The translations under genes and the position numbers were made by a program. Under the pieces are notes generated by a model. That model saw nothing but the letters and a program-made list of their open reading frames with translations, was not told the DNA's origin and ran no database searches. A stretch of 50,537 nt of DNA from Clostridiaceae bacterium AF10-41 (GTDB lineage: Bacteria > Bacillota > Clostridia > Clostridiales > Clostridiaceae): assembly GCA_027686065.1 (NCBI GenBank), contig JAQCTH010000016.1, positions 4,707 to 55,243 of the forward strand, written 5' to 3'. Positions 35,506 through 44,326 of this stretch are shown here, one piece after another. Position 1 is the stretch's first letter, and every line of letters begins with the position of its first letter.

Positions 35506-36165
35506 CTAATCAATTATTTTAAATACATCAGATTTAAATTTTTCTATACCTATTCTATCTATAAAAAATCCTAATTTTTCACCAGCTTCTGCATTTTCTT
35601 TGTAGTATTCAAAAATTATATCAACTAGATTTTCTGCAGCCTTTTCAGTCAAATCAATTGCAATAATATCTGACATTCTTGGATTATAGCCCCCTGATCC
35701 TCCTACTGTTACCATAAACCCAGTTTTATCAGCTATTATCCCTACATCCTTACTATAAACACTCCCACATGCATTTCTACATCCAGCAACACCTATCTTA
35801 GTTCTACATGGCATTTCTGCCCAGTGATACCTTTTTGAAAGTCTCATTCCAATTCCAATAGTATTGTGTTTTGCTCTCTTGCAAAAACCTGCTGGACACA
35901 TCTCTACATTCTTAACAGAATTTTGTGTTTTGACAGCTGGTACCATTCCAAGTTCTTCCCAAATTAATGGTAAATCACTTTCCTCCAAATTAGTAATTAA
36001 TATTCTTTGTCCTGAAGTAATTTTTATAACTCCATTATATTTTTTTGCTACTATAGCTATTTTTTCAAGATTCTCTGGAGTTATGAAACCTCCAGGTATA
36101 TGAGGTGTTATCCCAAACTTTCTCTTGCCATCTATAACCTTTTGTAAATTACCGTAATTACTCAT
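35506..36165 (-). CDS. Minimal siroheme nitrite/sulfite reductase-like protein
   Basis: A 219-residue single-module relative of the nitrite/sulfite reductase hemoprotein. The N-terminal ferredoxin-like half domain (about 17-75, GITPHIPGGFITPENLEKIA and IKITSGQRILI) precedes the siroheme-[4Fe-4S] ligands Cys 90, Cys 95 (CPAGFC) and Cys 129, Cys 133 (GCRNAC). Full enzymes have two such modules; this is one half, of about the size of the small anaerobic sulfite reductase or dissimilatory-related proteins of unclear substrate. I use ATG 36165, 4 bases after AAGGAG; the frame extends to GTG 36183 without a better site. Located just downstream of recQ on the same strand. Confidence 0.87.
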   Translation of the reverse strand: MSNYGNLQKVIDGKRKFGITPHIPGGFITPENLEKIAIVAKKYNGVIKITSGQRILITNLEESDLPLIWEELGMVPAVKTQNSVKNVEMCPAGFCKRAKHNTIGIGMRLSKRYHWAEMPCRTKIGVAGCRNACGSVYSKDVGIIADKTGFMVTVGGSGGYNPRMSDIIAIDLTEKAAENLVDIIFEYYKENAEAGEKLGFFIDRIGIEKFKSDVFKIID

Positions 36166-36207
36166 TTCATTCTCCTTATTCACTATTTTCTATACTTTGT
36201 TATATTT

Positions 36208-36223
36208 TGCTTCGCAATTTAAA
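36208..36223. repeat. Sequence matching the end of the 7177-7607 element
   Basis: TGCTTCGCAATTTAAA is identical to 7586-7601 at the right end of the MITE-like element. No other part of the element is visible here, so it may be a relic of an insertion or a chance match. Confidence 0.4.
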
Positions 36224-36236
36224 ACAATCTTTAACT

Positions 36237-38696
36237 TTAATTAGCCTTTATCAAATTTTTATTTTCCAAAAAAATTTCTTCTAATATTACCGCTCTTATA
36301 GCTTCATATTTTATATCACTTCTAAGAGTCTTTTTAATTTCTCCAATTTTTTTGTAGTCTTTAGACCTTACTTCTCTAAGAATTTCTTCTCTATCCTCTT
36401 TTAAATAATATTTTGATATATCAAACTTAATCTCTATATTATCATTATTTTCAAGAGCTGTTGTCAAATATCCTAAAATTGTTGATATAGATATTTCTAA
36501 TTTCTCCGATAATTCTTCTGGAACCTTTCCTTTTTTTAATTCATCAATAGTTATTTCTTCATCTGTCCTAACATCTCCATCTAAAGCAATTTTTCTTTTT
36601 TCCTTCTTTATAAAATTAACTTTAATACCTTTGTTATTAATATAATCATTAACTATAATAATTATATCTTTTCCTATAGTTTCCACTTTCTTTTTTCCAA
36701 CTAAAGTTATATCCATTAATTCAGCTAAGTCTTTAGGATATCTTCCACTTATTTCTTTCAAGCTTCTTAATGATATTACTTTTGGTGGATAAATACCTTC
36801 TTTTCTTGAAATTTCTTCTCTTTTATTCTTTAGTAATTTTAGTAATTCTTTATCTACTTTTATATCAATATAGGAATTCTCTTCATTATCCTCAATAATA
36901 TTATTTACAACAATATTATTTTCTTCAATATAACTTTTAATTAAATTAATAAATCTTTCACCATATTTATTAAACTTAATTTCTCCTACTCCACTAATTA
37001 ATCTCATATTTTCTTTAATTAATGGCATTTTACTACTCATTTCTTTTAATGTAACATCCCCAAAAATTATGTAAGGAGGTACTCCTTCTTCTAGTGCTAT
37101 TTCTCTTCTCAAACCTTTTAGTAATTCTAATAATTTATTATCTACATTTTCAATAGTATTAATATTATTTTCTTTAAATAGTACTTTATGCTCACCCTTT
37201 ATTATTTCTATTGATTTCTTATTTAGGCTTACTACAGGATAAGCTCCTTCAATATAATCTAGATATCCATGAGCTATTAACGTATTTATAAAACTCTTTA
37301 GCTCTTCCACCTTATAATCTTTCATAATTCCATAAGTGGATAATTTATCAAATCCAAAGCTTACTACTCTAATATTTTTAGATCCTCTTAATACATCAAC
37401 TATCATTGAAATACCAAAGTTTTTTTTCATCCTGTAGATACATGATAATACTTTTTGAGCATCAACAGTTTTATCTACTACTTCACCTTCATTTAAGCAG
37501 TTACTGCAATTATTGCAGTTTTCTAAATTAGATTCACCAAAGTAATGTAATATGTATTTTCTATAACAATCATTGTTATAAATTAAATCAGTCATTTGCT
37601 TTAATTTTACATACTGACTTTGTTTTCTAGTTAGATTTTCAGAACTAGATTCTATTAAAAACTTTTGAGTTTGAATATCTCCTGGTGAAAATAATAATAT
37701 ACACTCACTTTTCTCTCCATCTCTTCCTGCTCTACCAATTTCTTGATAATAACTTTCAATATTCTGAGGCATATTAAAGTGAATTACATATCTTATATTA
37801 GGCTTATCAATTCCCATTCCAAAAGCATTTGTCGCTATCATTATGTTAACTTTATCCTTTATAAAATCTTCTTGATTTTCTTTTCTTATATCATCCCTAA
37901 GCCCTGCATGATATTTAGATACCTTATAATTCTTTTCACATAAAATCTCATATAATTTATCTACTTCTTTTCTAGTAGCAGCATAAATTATTCCTGAAGC
38001 ATCTTTATTAGTTTCTAGATATTTAAGTACATACTCCTTTTTATTACTTCCTTTTACAATATTAATAAATAAATTTTCTCTATCAAAACCTGTTATATAT
38101 ACTTTAGGATTTTTGAGTCCAAGAAGCCTTATAATATCATCCTTTACTTCCTCTGTTGCTGTTGCTGTAAAAGCTGTAATTATAGGTCGTGCTTTTAAAG
38201 TATCTATAAATGATTTTATTTTTCTATAACTTACCCTGAAGTCATGCCCCCACTGCGATACACAATGTGCTTCATCAATAGCAATTTGACTTATACTACA
38301 CCTTGCCATTTCCATTATGAAGTCATAGGATTCAAGTCTTTCTGGGGCCACATAAACTATTTTATATTTGTTATTCTTTAGATTATTTATAACTTCATTA
38401 AATTCACTAGTACTTAATGAGCTATTTATATATGCAGCTTCAATCCCCATAGATCTTATATTATCAACTTGATCCTTCATTAAAGATATTAATGGTGAAA
38501 TTACTATAGTTAAGCCATCCAAAATTAATGCTGGTATTTGATAACATAAAGATTTACCTCCACCAGTTGGCATTATTGCTAAAATATCTTCTTTATTTAA
38601 AATATTTTTAATTATATCTTCTTGCCCTTTTCGAAAGCTTTTATATCCATAATATTTTTCTAAAACTTCTAAACTTATATCTTGCAAATTAAACAC
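36237..38696 (-). CDS. recQ: ATP-dependent DNA helicase RecQ
   Basis: A long RecQ, 819 residues. The helicase core has Walker A in IMPTGGGKSLCYQIPA (about 40-55), DEAH in AIDEAHCVSQWGHDFR, TAFTATAT, and motif VI QEIGRAGRDGE. A zinc-binding region follows (HYFGESNLENCNNCSNC, with the preceding YRKYILHYF) then a winged-helix RQC part. Two HRDC domains follow (about 535-600, LLELLKGLRREIALEEGVPP, and about 635-705), and a C-terminal helix-turn-helix (LKKGKVPEELSEKLEISIST), which E. coli RecQ (about 610 residues) lacks. It unwinds DNA in recombination and repair. ATG 38696 follows GGGAG. Confidence 0.96.
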   Translation of the reverse strand: MFNLQDISLEVLEKYYGYKSFRKGQEDIIKNILNKEDILAIMPTGGGKSLCYQIPALILDGLTIVISPLISLMKDQVDNIRSMGIEAAYINSSLSTSEFNEVINNLKNNKYKIVYVAPERLESYDFIMEMARCSISQIAIDEAHCVSQWGHDFRVSYRKIKSFIDTLKARPIITAFTATATEEVKDDIIRLLGLKNPKVYITGFDRENLFINIVKGSNKKEYVLKYLETNKDASGIIYAATRKEVDKLYEILCEKNYKVSKYHAGLRDDIRKENQEDFIKDKVNIMIATNAFGMGIDKPNIRYVIHFNMPQNIESYYQEIGRAGRDGEKSECILLFSPGDIQTQKFLIESSSENLTRKQSQYVKLKQMTDLIYNNDCYRKYILHYFGESNLENCNNCSNCLNEGEVVDKTVDAQKVLSCIYRMKKNFGISMIVDVLRGSKNIRVVSFGFDKLSTYGIMKDYKVEELKSFINTLIAHGYLDYIEGAYPVVSLNKKSIEIIKGEHKVLFKENNINTIENVDNKLLELLKGLRREIALEEGVPPYIIFGDVTLKEMSSKMPLIKENMRLISGVGEIKFNKYGERFINLIKSYIEENNIVVNNIIEDNEENSYIDIKVDKELLKLLKNKREEISRKEGIYPPKVISLRSLKEISGRYPKDLAELMDITLVGKKKVETIGKDIIIIVNDYINNKGIKVNFIKKEKRKIALDGDVRTDEEITIDELKKGKVPEELSEKLEISISTILGYLTTALENNDNIEIKFDISKYYLKEDREEILREVRSKDYKKIGEIKKTLRSDIKYEAIRAVILEEIFLENKNLIKAN

Positions 38697-38778
38697 TCCC
38701 TAAAATTATCTTTCTATTTACTTATTCAAATTATCAACACAAACATGTATTCTTAAAACACTAAAACAATGATTTTGC

Positions 38779-38798
38779 TTAAATACTATAAATTTCAA
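38779..38798 (-). repeat. Copy 2 of the 20-base repeat (see 14016)
   Basis: Identical to 14016-14035 on the same strand, 83 bases upstream of the recQ start. The flanks remain similar for about 20 bases on either side. Confidence 0.6.
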
Positions 38799-38805
38799 TG
38801 ATAAT

Positions 38806-39468
38806 TTAATTAACTTTAGAATATCTATTATTACTTATATAAATTGCCTTATAAAAGATTATTGCAATAATGGTAAATATTATTACTACTAATGCATACA
38901 ACTTAAAAACTTCTTCTGGTAATACATTTATAATAGGATCTGTGTTTGAATCGAAAATCCAATATTCATTATTAAAAAATATCTTGTGAAATATTATAAA
39001 AGCTTTTGAAAAATCTATAAAAATTGAAGTTAATAAAACTGCAATTATACTTATAAGAGTATTTGCTCCGTAATTAATTGATTTAATTAAATTTATTTTT
39101 TTGTTATTACATTTTTTTATTAAATTTATAACAGCAAATATAGCTAAGCAAATTAAAATCATAAAATATATGCTTAAAAATATCTTCTTAACTTCATAAA
39201 AATGAAATTCTCCGTTGCTACTCATTATGAAATTATCAAATTTCAATTTTTTCACGAATGGATTTTGTAGGTAATTTAATAGGATATTATAATCATCCAT
39301 TAATTTGTCCTTTGAAAGTTGTCCTATTTTATCCAAGTTATACTTTTCAATTGAATACTTATATATAATTCTTAAATTTAAGGCTGAAATAATACTTATA
39401 CTAATAGTGAATAAAGCTACAATTATTCCTTGAAAAACTTTAGATATAAACTTAAGCCATTTCTTCAT
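38806..39468 (-). CDS. Multi-pass membrane protein of unknown function
   Basis: Not recognised. 220 residues with about four membrane helices: about 14-33 (IIVALFTISISIISALNL), 93-115 (FLSIYFMILICLAIFAVINLI), 131-152 (ANTLISIIAVLLTSIFIDF) and 190-210 (YALVVIIFTIIAIIFYKAIYI). The loop after the first helix is about 60 residues and may face outside. Starts at ATG 39468 with AGAGGTAA before it. No conserved catalytic motif. It lies just upstream of recQ on the same strand but with a separate start region. Confidence 0.72.
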   Translation of the reverse strand: MKKWLKFISKVFQGIIVALFTISISIISALNLRIIYKYSIEKYNLDKIGQLSKDKLMDDYNILLNYLQNPFVKKLKFDNFIMSSNGEFHFYEVKKIFLSIYFMILICLAIFAVINLIKKCNNKKINLIKSINYGANTLISIIAVLLTSIFIDFSKAFIIFHKIFFNNEYWIFDSNTDPIINVLPEEVFKLYALVVIIFTIIAIIFYKAIYISNNRYSKVN

Positions 39469-39622
39469 TTTTTACCTCTTTCTAATATTTAGTATTTTAT
39501 ATACTCCTTAATATACTAAATTTATTTAAATAATATTAATTACTTATATCTTTTAATTAAACTTTAAGTTCTTATCATAACTATATATATAATACCATAA
39601 TAATGCTTATTTTGAATATAAA

Positions 39623-39644
39623 AAGAAGGGCTTAAGCCCTTCTT
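39623..39644. terminator. Intrinsic terminator after the EFR1 gene
   Basis: A perfect palindrome of 11+11 bases (AAGAAGGGCTT / AAGCCCTTCTT) just after the EFR1 stop codon, with a T-run on the minus strand. Confidence 0.7.
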
Positions 39645-39654
39645 AATTAATTAG

Positions 39655-40434
39655 CTAACCTACTATTAAATCAATATTCTCTTTATATTGAGAATATTGC
39701 TTATTTTTATATAATATAGCATTTTTAGGACAACAACTAATACATCTACAGCATAATATGCAATTATCCCTAAATTTTATATATTCTCCTATGTTTTCTA
39801 TATTTTTAGTCGGACAAATTTTAACACATAAATTGCACTTATCGCACTGCGAACTTACTGAAAATTTATATGAATTTTTATATAGATCTTTTGTTCTAAA
39901 TTTGTATAGTTTTTTCATAATTATTGATTTAAAATTATTGATTTCTTTTTTATTATAATTATCAATCAAAAAATTGGCTATTTCATTTCTTATCTCTTGG
40001 AAAGATTTATTGTATACTTCTCCTGAATCCATATTTTTAGTAACTAAATATTCTCTACTTAAAATATTACTATTTGGCATTTTAAAATTTGTAGTTAATA
40101 TAACTTTAAAGTTTTTTTCTATTAATATTTTTTCTAATTCATCAAAATAAGTTTTCAGTTTATCTTTACCAGTTGAAAATATCATTGTTTTTATTTCATT
40201 TTTAGAATGATGTAATCTATCTTCTATAAATTCCATAAATATTTGAGGAGTATATTCAAAATACTTAGGGAATCCAAGAATTAGATAATCAAATGATATC
40301 TTTTCTATATCAAAATCTTCTTCTATTGAATGTATTTCTACCTCACATTCATTTTTTATAAATTCTTCACCTATCTTATTGGCAATAAATTTTGTATTTC
40401 CAGTACCACTGAAGTATAAAATTAAACCTTTCAA
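39655..40434 (-). CDS. EFR1-family flavodoxin-ferredoxin protein
   Basis: 259 residues combining two redox modules. The N-terminal flavodoxin-like domain (about 1-150) has the FMN phosphate loop YFSGTGNTKFIA and FPKYFEYTPQIF. The C-terminal domain (about 185-245) has two [4Fe-4S] motifs: CDKCNLCVKICP and CILCCRCISCCP. Such proteins (EFR1 type) transfer electrons in anaerobes, but the partner here is unknown. The start is TTG 40434, six bases after GGGGGAG; the longer frame to TTG 40449 lies in that site. Monocistronic. Confidence 0.9.
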   Translation of the reverse strand: MKGLILYFSGTGNTKFIANKIGEEFIKNECEVEIHSIEEDFDIEKISFDYLILGFPKYFEYTPQIFMEFIEDRLHHSKNEIKTMIFSTGKDKLKTYFDELEKILIEKNFKVILTTNFKMPNSNILSREYLVTKNMDSGEVYNKSFQEIRNEIANFLIDNYNKKEINNFKSIIMKKLYKFRTKDLYKNSYKFSVSSQCDKCNLCVKICPTKNIENIGEYIKFRDNCILCCRCISCCPKNAILYKNKQYSQYKENIDLIVG

Positions 40435-40577
40435 TATAATCTCCCCCAATTAATATATATTCATATAAAAAATTACATATTTACGATTATGTTAATAATT
40501 ATATATTATTTGTATTTTTTTGGAAACTAATTTGATACTCCAAATTTCCTTATTCTTTTTTTATTTTCTACAAAATA

Positions 40578-40608
40578 AAAAAAGATAGAAAAAATTTCTA
40601 TCTTTTTT
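40578..40608. terminator. Intrinsic terminator of the APC permease gene
   Basis: A perfect 14-bp stem (40578-40591 with 40595-40608) with A6 and T6 at the outer ends, just after the permease stop codon. Confidence 0.82.
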
Positions 40609-40615
40609 ACTACAA

Positions 40616-41941
40616 TTATATTTCTTGTTTTTTATATTTCCAGAAGCATACTGATGATACTAATATTATTCCACATATTATAATATATACAAAAAATAAT
40701 GGATTTTTAATACTTCCAAATAGAATAATTAAAGATCCTAAGCTTGCAAAAATAGGATTAAGTTTTCCCTTCCATAAGCCCTTAATTTCGTTATTTAAGC
40801 CCATTTTAAATACTTTGAAGTATAACATTATATACAATAAATAATTAACAGTTATTGATATTTCTGATATATCACTATTAGGTAAATAATTATATTTTTG
40901 AGTTATATAATGTATAACTAAACAAACAAATGATATACAAAAAGATACAACTGAAGATTTAATAGGCATTCCTACTCTCTCATTGACAACTTTTATTTTC
41001 TTAGAATTTGGAAACATTCCCCTTATTGCTAAAGAATATGGCATTCTGATATGCCCCATTATCAATCCATTTACAGTTCCTAGTATAGATATCACAACAA
41101 ATGTTAATATTATTTTAGCCCCCCAAGGTCCGAATAACCTAGTAGCAGCTAAATTAACATGTTCATCTCCCATACTCATTATTGTTTCTGGTCCAACATA
41201 CATACTTATTCCAATAAAATATAATACATATATGGCTAATATAAACAATGGCGCAACTACCAAAGCTCTTGGTAAATTTCTTTTAGAATTTTTTATTTCA
41301 TGTCCTATAGAGGTTGATATTATCCAACCATCAAAAGAAAATGCTATAGGTGCTATTGCTGCTATCCATGTAGTAGGTTCCATATGTACAATGTCACTTA
41401 TTATTATTTCAGTAGGATTTCCCAAAAGAAGTCCTGCTATTGCTATTACTAATAAAGGAATGATTTTAATTACTGTTGATGCATTTTGAAAGTATCCACC
41501 TAATTTAGCAGATAATACATTCATAAAGTAAAATAAAATCATTATTATAAATCCAATTATTGTTTGAATCGTTAATCCCCCATCTATGCCAAATAACATA
41601 CATATATATATACCTGATACCCATGAAACTACAGCAACAAGCGTAGGATAATATAAGAATGTATGAAACCATCCAAAAGCACAAGCAACTGATTCATTAT
41701 ATGAATATTCAGCATAAGTTATTATTCCACCTGCTTTTGAATCTCTTGATGCTAATTCTGAAATAGTTAAGCTTCCAAAAATAATTCCCATTGCAGCAAT
41801 ACTAAATACAAGAACTCCTAAACTTATACTTCCATTAGTAGCTACTAATATATTATCACTTTTAAAAAATATTCCTGATCCTATTACAATTCCTACTATC
41901 ATTCCTATGGCGGTAAATAAACCATATTCATTTTTCTTCAT
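40616..41941 (-). CDS. APC-family amino acid permease
   Basis: 441 residues and about 12 membrane helices, with the family signature in helix 1, GIVIGSGIFFKSDNI, and IFGSLTISELASRDSKAGGIITYAEYSY in helix 2/loop. This is the amino acid/polyamine/organocation family; the SLC7-like (LAT type) pattern suggests exchange or uptake of neutral amino acids, but the substrate cannot be read from the sequence. The loop with GHEIKNSKRNLPRAL is typical. ATG 41941 is preceded by AGAGGTG. It diverges from the branched-chain amino acid ABC operon, which may share regulation through the 334-base gap. Confidence 0.92.
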   Translation of the reverse strand: MKKNEYGLFTAIGMIVGIVIGSGIFFKSDNILVATNGSISLGVLVFSIAAMGIIFGSLTISELASRDSKAGGIITYAEYSYNESVACAFGWFHTFLYYPTLVAVVSWVSGIYICMLFGIDGGLTIQTIIGFIIMILFYFMNVLSAKLGGYFQNASTVIKIIPLLVIAIAGLLLGNPTEIIISDIVHMEPTTWIAAIAPIAFSFDGWIISTSIGHEIKNSKRNLPRALVVAPLFILAIYVLYFIGISMYVGPETIMSMGDEHVNLAATRLFGPWGAKIILTFVVISILGTVNGLIMGHIRMPYSLAIRGMFPNSKKIKVVNERVGMPIKSSVVSFCISFVCLVIHYITQKYNYLPNSDISEISITVNYLLYIMLYFKVFKMGLNNEIKGLWKGKLNPIFASLGSLIILFGSIKNPLFFVYIIICGIILVSSVCFWKYKKQEI

Positions 41942-42275
41942 TATTTCACCTCTTTGTATAATATCTTAATTAATAATTATAATTTCTCTGTACAATATAT
42001 CATATAAAGATATAAATAAAAATATTAAATTTAATAATTCCTTAATAAAAATCAACTTTTAGCTACCCTTAATAAAGATATTTGTAATATTTTCCGTACA
42101 TTTATTTTAATATTTGATTCACTCAGCAAAATATAACAATATTTATATTGTATTTTTTTATCCTATATGTTAATATATCTTTAAATTATTTGAATTTAAA
42201 ATATTACTTTAATAACTATATAGGTATTTTATTAATATTTTATTATTAAGCTTTTATAAGAAAAGGGGGATATTT
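41942..42275. other. Intergenic region between permease and livJ
   Basis: An AT-rich 334-base divergent promoter region. It holds a 16-base operator-like palindrome (42136-42151, ACAATAT-TT-ATATTGT) and the livJ ribosome binding site AAAGGGGG (42263-42270). I could not define a convincing promoter pair, ORF or riboswitch. Confidence 0.4.
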
Positions 42276-43418
42276 ATGAATAAAAAACTTTTTTGCGGCG
42301 TTATTTCATTAACATTAGGTTTATCACTTTTAAGTGGCTGCTCTAGTAAGGCAGAAGATGAAAAAATAATTAAAATAGGTGCAATTGGACCATTAACTGG
42401 AAAAGCATCTACTTATGGACAATCTGTAAAAAATGGGGCTGAATTATTACAAGAAGAAATCAATAAGTCTGGAGGTATAAACGGAAAAGAAATACAATTT
42501 ATATTTGAAGATGATCAAGCAGATCCTACTCCTTCGATACAAGCTTTTAATAAACTTGTAGATAATGATAAAGTAGTTGCTATACTCGGTCCTGTAACTT
42601 CCGGAGCTACAACAGCAGTTGCTCCTAACGCAACTTCAAAAAAAATTCCACTTATAACTCCAACTGCAACTGAACCTAATATAACAAATAAAGGTGGGGA
42701 ATATGTATTTAGAGGATGCTTTGTAGATTCATTCCAAGGTGAGATATTAGCTAAATATGCTAAAGAAAGCTTAAGCAAAAAAACAGCAGCTGTTTTATAC
42801 AACGCTGGTTCAGATTATTCAAAAGGTATAGCTGATACATTTAAAAAAGATTTTGAATCTAAAGGTGGACAAGTAACTGAATATTTAAGTTACAATGATG
42901 GCGATACTGATTTTAATGCACAACTTACAAAGATAAAATCATCTAATCCTGATGTATTAGTTCTTCCTGATTATTATAATGTAGTTGGTCTTATTGCTAA
43001 ACAAGCTAGAGCAACAGGAATAACTTCTCAATTCTTAGGTGGAGATGGATGGGAATCTGAAGAACTTTATTCTATAGGTGGGGAAGCTATTAACGGTGCT
43101 TTATATATAAATCACTATTATTCTGGTGATACAGATGAAAATGTAAAGAAATTTGTTGATGCGTATAAAGCTAAATTCAATAAGGATCCTGATGCTTTTG
43201 CTGCTTTAGGTTATGATACTGCTAAGGTTCTAGTAAAAGCAATAGAGAAATCCGGAGACTTTAGTGCTGATAAGATAAAAGAAGCTTTAGCTTCAATTGA
43301 GCTTGATAGTGTTACTGGACATATTAAATTCAATGAAGAAAGATCAGCAGTTAAAAGTGCAAGTATAATAAAGGTTGATGGTGAAAATAAAACTTTAGTA
43401 GATAAAGTTAACCCTTAA
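42276..43418 (+). CDS. livJ: Branched-chain amino acid ABC transporter, substrate-binding lipoprotein
   Basis: A 380-residue periplasmic-binding-type protein anchored as a lipoprotein: signal peptide with lipobox LLSGC (Cys 22). The LivJ/LivK fold shows at IKIGAIGPLTGKASTYGQS, FEDDQADPTPSIQAFNKLV, VVAILGPVTSGATTAVAP and DFNAQLTKIKSSNPDVLVLP. It captures leucine, isoleucine, valine or a related amino acid outside the membrane and delivers it to LivHM. First of five genes, with AAAGGGGGA before the ATG; livH follows after 24 bases with GGAGG. Confidence 0.93.
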   Translation: MNKKLFCGVISLTLGLSLLSGCSSKAEDEKIIKIGAIGPLTGKASTYGQSVKNGAELLQEEINKSGGINGKEIQFIFEDDQADPTPSIQAFNKLVDNDKVVAILGPVTSGATTAVAPNATSKKIPLITPTATEPNITNKGGEYVFRGCFVDSFQGEILAKYAKESLSKKTAAVLYNAGSDYSKGIADTFKKDFESKGGQVTEYLSYNDGDTDFNAQLTKIKSSNPDVLVLPDYYNVVGLIAKQARATGITSQFLGGDGWESEELYSIGGEAINGALYINHYYSGDTDENVKKFVDAYKAKFNKDPDAFAALGYDTAKVLVKAIEKSGDFSADKIKEALASIELDSVTGHIKFNEERSAVKSASIIKVDGENKTLVDKVNP

Positions 43419-43442
43419 TTTGATAGACAAGGAGGATAAGCA

Positions 43443-44318
43443 ATGGAATTTTTACAACAACTTATAAATGGTTTAGCTTTAGGTAGTGTTTATGCTCTCC
43501 TAGCACTTGGTTATACAATGGTTTATGGGATTATAAAACTTATTAATTTTGCACATGGTGAAATTTATATGATTGGAGCATTTTCTGGATATTATGCTTC
43601 TACTTCATTAAAACTACCATTAATTCCAACTTTATTGGTTGCTATGTTTGTTTCTGCCTTTATCGGCATTATTATAGAAAAGGTAGCCTATAAGCCACTT
43701 AGAAATTCTCCAAGAATAACACTATTAATTACAGCTATAGGAGTTTCATTACTTCTTCAAAATGGTATGAGATATATTGTTGGCCCTAATCCTAAACCAT
43801 TTCCAGACTTAATTCCTAATAAATTTTTAAATATTGGTTCTCTTCAAATAAATTCGAAAACAATACTTATGCTTGTAATTTCTGCATTGCTTGTTTTAAT
43901 CCTTCAATTTATTGTTTATAAGACTAAGGTTGGAATGGCTATGAGAGCAGCTTCTTATGATGTAGAAGCTGCATCTCTTATGGGAATCAATGTTAATACT
44001 ACAATTTCTCTTACTTTTGCTATAGGATCTGCATTAGCAGGTATTGCTGGAGTTTTAGTTGCTATAGCATATCCAAGTATTAACCCATATATGGGTACTA
44101 TGCCTGGACTTAAATCCTTTGTTGCCGCAGTACTTGGAGGAATTGGAAGTATTCCTGGTGCTCTTCTTGGTGGACTACTTATGGGATTGTTAGAAACTTT
44201 AACCAAAGCGTATATTTCTACAAATTTTTCTGATGCAATAGCATTTTCTATCTTAATTATAATATTACTAATAAAGCCTTCTGGACTACTTGGCCAAAAG
44301 ACTAATGAGAAAGTGTAG
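43443..44318 (+). CDS. livH: Branched-chain amino acid ABC transporter permease LivH
   Basis: 291 residues, about eight membrane helices. The N-terminus LQQLINGLALGSVYALLALGYTMVYGIIKLINFAHGEI is the LivH signature. Conserved cytoplasmic contact region MAMRAASYDVEAASLMGINVN and the ending GLLGQK follow. It forms the channel with LivM. ATG 43443 has AAGGAGG 6 bases upstream. livM begins 8 bases after its stop. Confidence 0.95.
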   Translation: MEFLQQLINGLALGSVYALLALGYTMVYGIIKLINFAHGEIYMIGAFSGYYASTSLKLPLIPTLLVAMFVSAFIGIIIEKVAYKPLRNSPRITLLITAIGVSLLLQNGMRYIVGPNPKPFPDLIPNKFLNIGSLQINSKTILMLVISALLVLILQFIVYKTKVGMAMRAASYDVEAASLMGINVNTTISLTFAIGSALAGIAGVLVAIAYPSINPYMGTMPGLKSFVAAVLGGIGSIPGALLGGLLMGLLETLTKAYISTNFSDAIAFSILIIILLIKPSGLLGQKTNEKV

Positions 44319-44326
44319 GTGATATT

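Noticed and set aside
40983..41489. Plus-strand ORF of 168 codons within the APC permease
   Set aside because: Opposite-strand shadow of a membrane protein gene; hydrophobic by complementarity and without a ribosome binding site.
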